Shown here piece after piece: positions 5,368 through 6,476 of a stretch of 6,476 nt of DNA. A program made the position numbers and the translations under genes. The notes under the pieces were generated by a model. That model searched no databases and was not told the origin of the DNA. It worked only from the letters and a program-made list of their open reading frames with translations. Source of the stretch: Rhodospirillaceae bacterium (lineage in GTDB: Bacteria; Pseudomonadota; Alphaproteobacteria; Rhodospirillales_A; Casp-alpha2). Where the stretch lies: NCBI GenBank assembly GCA_003488105.1, contig DNMS01000323.1, forward strand, positions 1,057 through 7,532, written 5' to 3'. The number at the start of each line of letters is the position of its first letter. The first letter of the stretch is position 1.

Positions 5368-6476
5368 ATGGCATGGGCACGGCGGATTCTGCGGGTCGAC
5401 CTGACCAAGGGCACCTGCACGCATGAACCCCTCAACATGGATTGGGCCAAGCGCTATCTGGGGCAGCGCGGCCTGGCGACCAAATACCTGACGGAAGAGA
5501 TCGACCCCAAGGTCGATCCCCTTGCGCCGGAAAACAAGCTGATCATGGCGACCGGGCCGCTGACCGGCACCTGCGCGTCCACGGCCGGGCGCTATTCGGT
5601 GATCACCAAGGGGGCGCTCACGGGCGCCATCGCGTGCTCCAACTCGGGCGGCTTCTTCGGCAACGAAATGAAGAACGCCGGGCTGGACATGATCATCTTC
5701 GAAGGCCGCGCCAAGGCGCCGGTCTATCTGTTCATCGACAACGACGATTGCCGGCTGCTGGATGCCTCGGGCTATTGGGGCACTTCCGTGTGGGACACGG
5801 AAGAAGGTATCAAGGAAGCCCACGGCGACGCCCAGATCCGCGTCGCTTCGATCGGCGTGGCGGGTGAAAAGGGCGTCAAATTCGCCTGTGTCGTCAATGA
5901 TATGCACCGCGCCGCTGGGCGTTCCGGTGTCGGCACGGTGATGGGCTCGAAGAACCTCAAGGCCGTCGCCATTCGCGGCACCAAGGGGGTGTCCGTGGAC
6001 GACATGCCCACGTTCCTGAAGGCCGTGACGGCGGGTAAGAAGGTGTTAGCGGAAAATGCGGTGACCGGGCAGGGGCTGCCGGCCTACGGCACCCAGGTTC
6101 TGATGAACGTGATCAACGAAACGGGCGCCCTGCCGACCCGCAACCACCGCGACATTCAGTTCGAGGGGGCGTCCAAGATTTCCGCCGAGGCCATGGCCGA
6201 GCCGCGGGAATCGGACGGCAAGCCCAACCTGATCCGAAATGCCGCCTGCTTCGGCTGCACCATCGCCTGCGGGCGGATATCGAGCATCGACCGGACCCAT
6301 TACACGGTGGTCGACCGGCCGCAGTATCAGAAGGCGTCGGGCGGGCTGGAATACGAAGCCGCCTGGGCGCTGGGTGCGGCCACCGGCGTCGATGATTTGG
6401 ACGCCCTGACGTTCGCCAACTTCATCTGCAACGAACAGGGGATCGACCCCATCTCGTTCGGCGCCACGGTGGGTGC
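5368..6476 (+). CDS. aorB: Aldehyde:ferredoxin oxidoreductase, tungsten/molybdopterin catalytic subunit (3' end cut by window)
   Basis: The first 369 codons are visible, against roughly 600 in the family; the gene runs off the right edge with no stop or frameshift in the visible part. Residues about 4-205 are the AOR N-terminal domain, including ATGPLTGT (61-68), the GALTGAIACSNSGG block (82-95) and GRSGVGTVMGSKNLKAVA (184-201), the pterin-binding segment. The following domain holds CFGCTIAC (294-301), which gives Cys294, Cys297 and Cys301 as three [4Fe-4S] ligands; the fourth would lie past the edge. GLEYEAAWALGA (326-337) matches the conserved acidic block after it. The enzyme oxidises aldehydes to carboxylic acids, and relatives also reduce acids when driven by low-potential electrons. 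The N terminus (MAWARRILRVDL) and the AorA partner favour AorB-type enzymes over benzoyl-CoA reductase BamB. Tungsten is the usual metal but is inferred. The physiological aldehyde cannot be told from sequence. Confidence 0.93.
   Translation, partial: MAWARRILRVDLTKGTCTHEPLNMDWAKRYLGQRGLATKYLTEEIDPKVDPLAPENKLIMATGPLTGTCASTAGRYSVITKGALTGAIACSNSGGFFGNEMKNAGLDMIIFEGRAKAPVYLFIDNDDCRLLDASGYWGTSVWDTEEGIKEAHGDAQIRVASIGVAGEKGVKFACVVNDMHRAAGRSGVGTVMGSKNLKAVAIRGTKGVSVDDMPTFLKAVTAGKKVLAENAVTGQGLPAYGTQVLMNVINETGALPTRNHRDIQFEGASKISAEAMAEPRESDGKPNLIRNAACFGCTIACGRISSIDRTHYTVVDRPQYQKASGGLEYEAAWALGAATGVDDLDALTFANFICNEQGIDPISFGATVG

Noticed and set aside
4785..5907. Long minus-strand frames opposite aorA and aorB
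   Set aside because: They are antisense to genes with complete cysteine and pterin-binding motifs, and have no motifs or ribosome binding sites of their own.

Overview
This 6.5 kb window is high-GC, densely coded DNA that reads as chromosome of an alphaproteobacterium, most plausibly a Rhodospirillales-type organism. That placement is an inference from base composition, protein resemblance and the gene mix (a GH17 protein with a membrane tail, an acetyl-type MetA, a tungsten aldehyde oxidoreductase). No mobile element, CRISPR array, tRNA or rRNA was seen. Six protein genes are supported, two of them cut by the window edges.

Left part, minus strand, from high to low coordinates: a P-loop NTPase of unknown function (3709-4680), metA for homoserine O-acyltransferase (2711-3631), an MmgE/PrpD-family protein (1229-2629), and the first 324 codons of a secreted or membrane-tethered GH17 glucanase/transglycosylase (1-973). 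Gaps of 77, 81 and 255 bp separate them. The 81-bp gap between metA and the MmgE/PrpD gene holds a striking nested palindrome centred on ATTGTATACAAT, which looks like a GntR-family operator lying over a possible promoter. The MmgE/PrpD gene is therefore probably controlled separately from metA.

Right part, plus strand: after a 191-bp divergent intergenic region come aorA (4872-5351), a ferredoxin with sixteen cysteines in four [4Fe-4S] quartets, and aorB (5368 to the window end), the catalytic subunit of an aldehyde:ferredoxin oxidoreductase with a tungsten (or molybdenum) pterin cofactor. They are 16 bp apart, each with a strong ribosome binding site, and resemble the AorA-AorB pair of the Aromatoleum/Thauera AorABC enzymes. 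AorB would oxidise aldehydes to carboxylic acids and AorA would carry the electrons. A flavin subunit (AorC) and cofactor genes would be expected just beyond the right edge. The aorA leader can fold into a two-part hairpin and holds a small overlapping upstream ORF.

The most interesting items are the AOR operon with its structured leader, the operator-like palindrome, the unassigned P-loop protein, and the residue in MetA that predicts acetyl-CoA rather than succinyl-CoA use. No clearly new multi-gene system is evident in this window.
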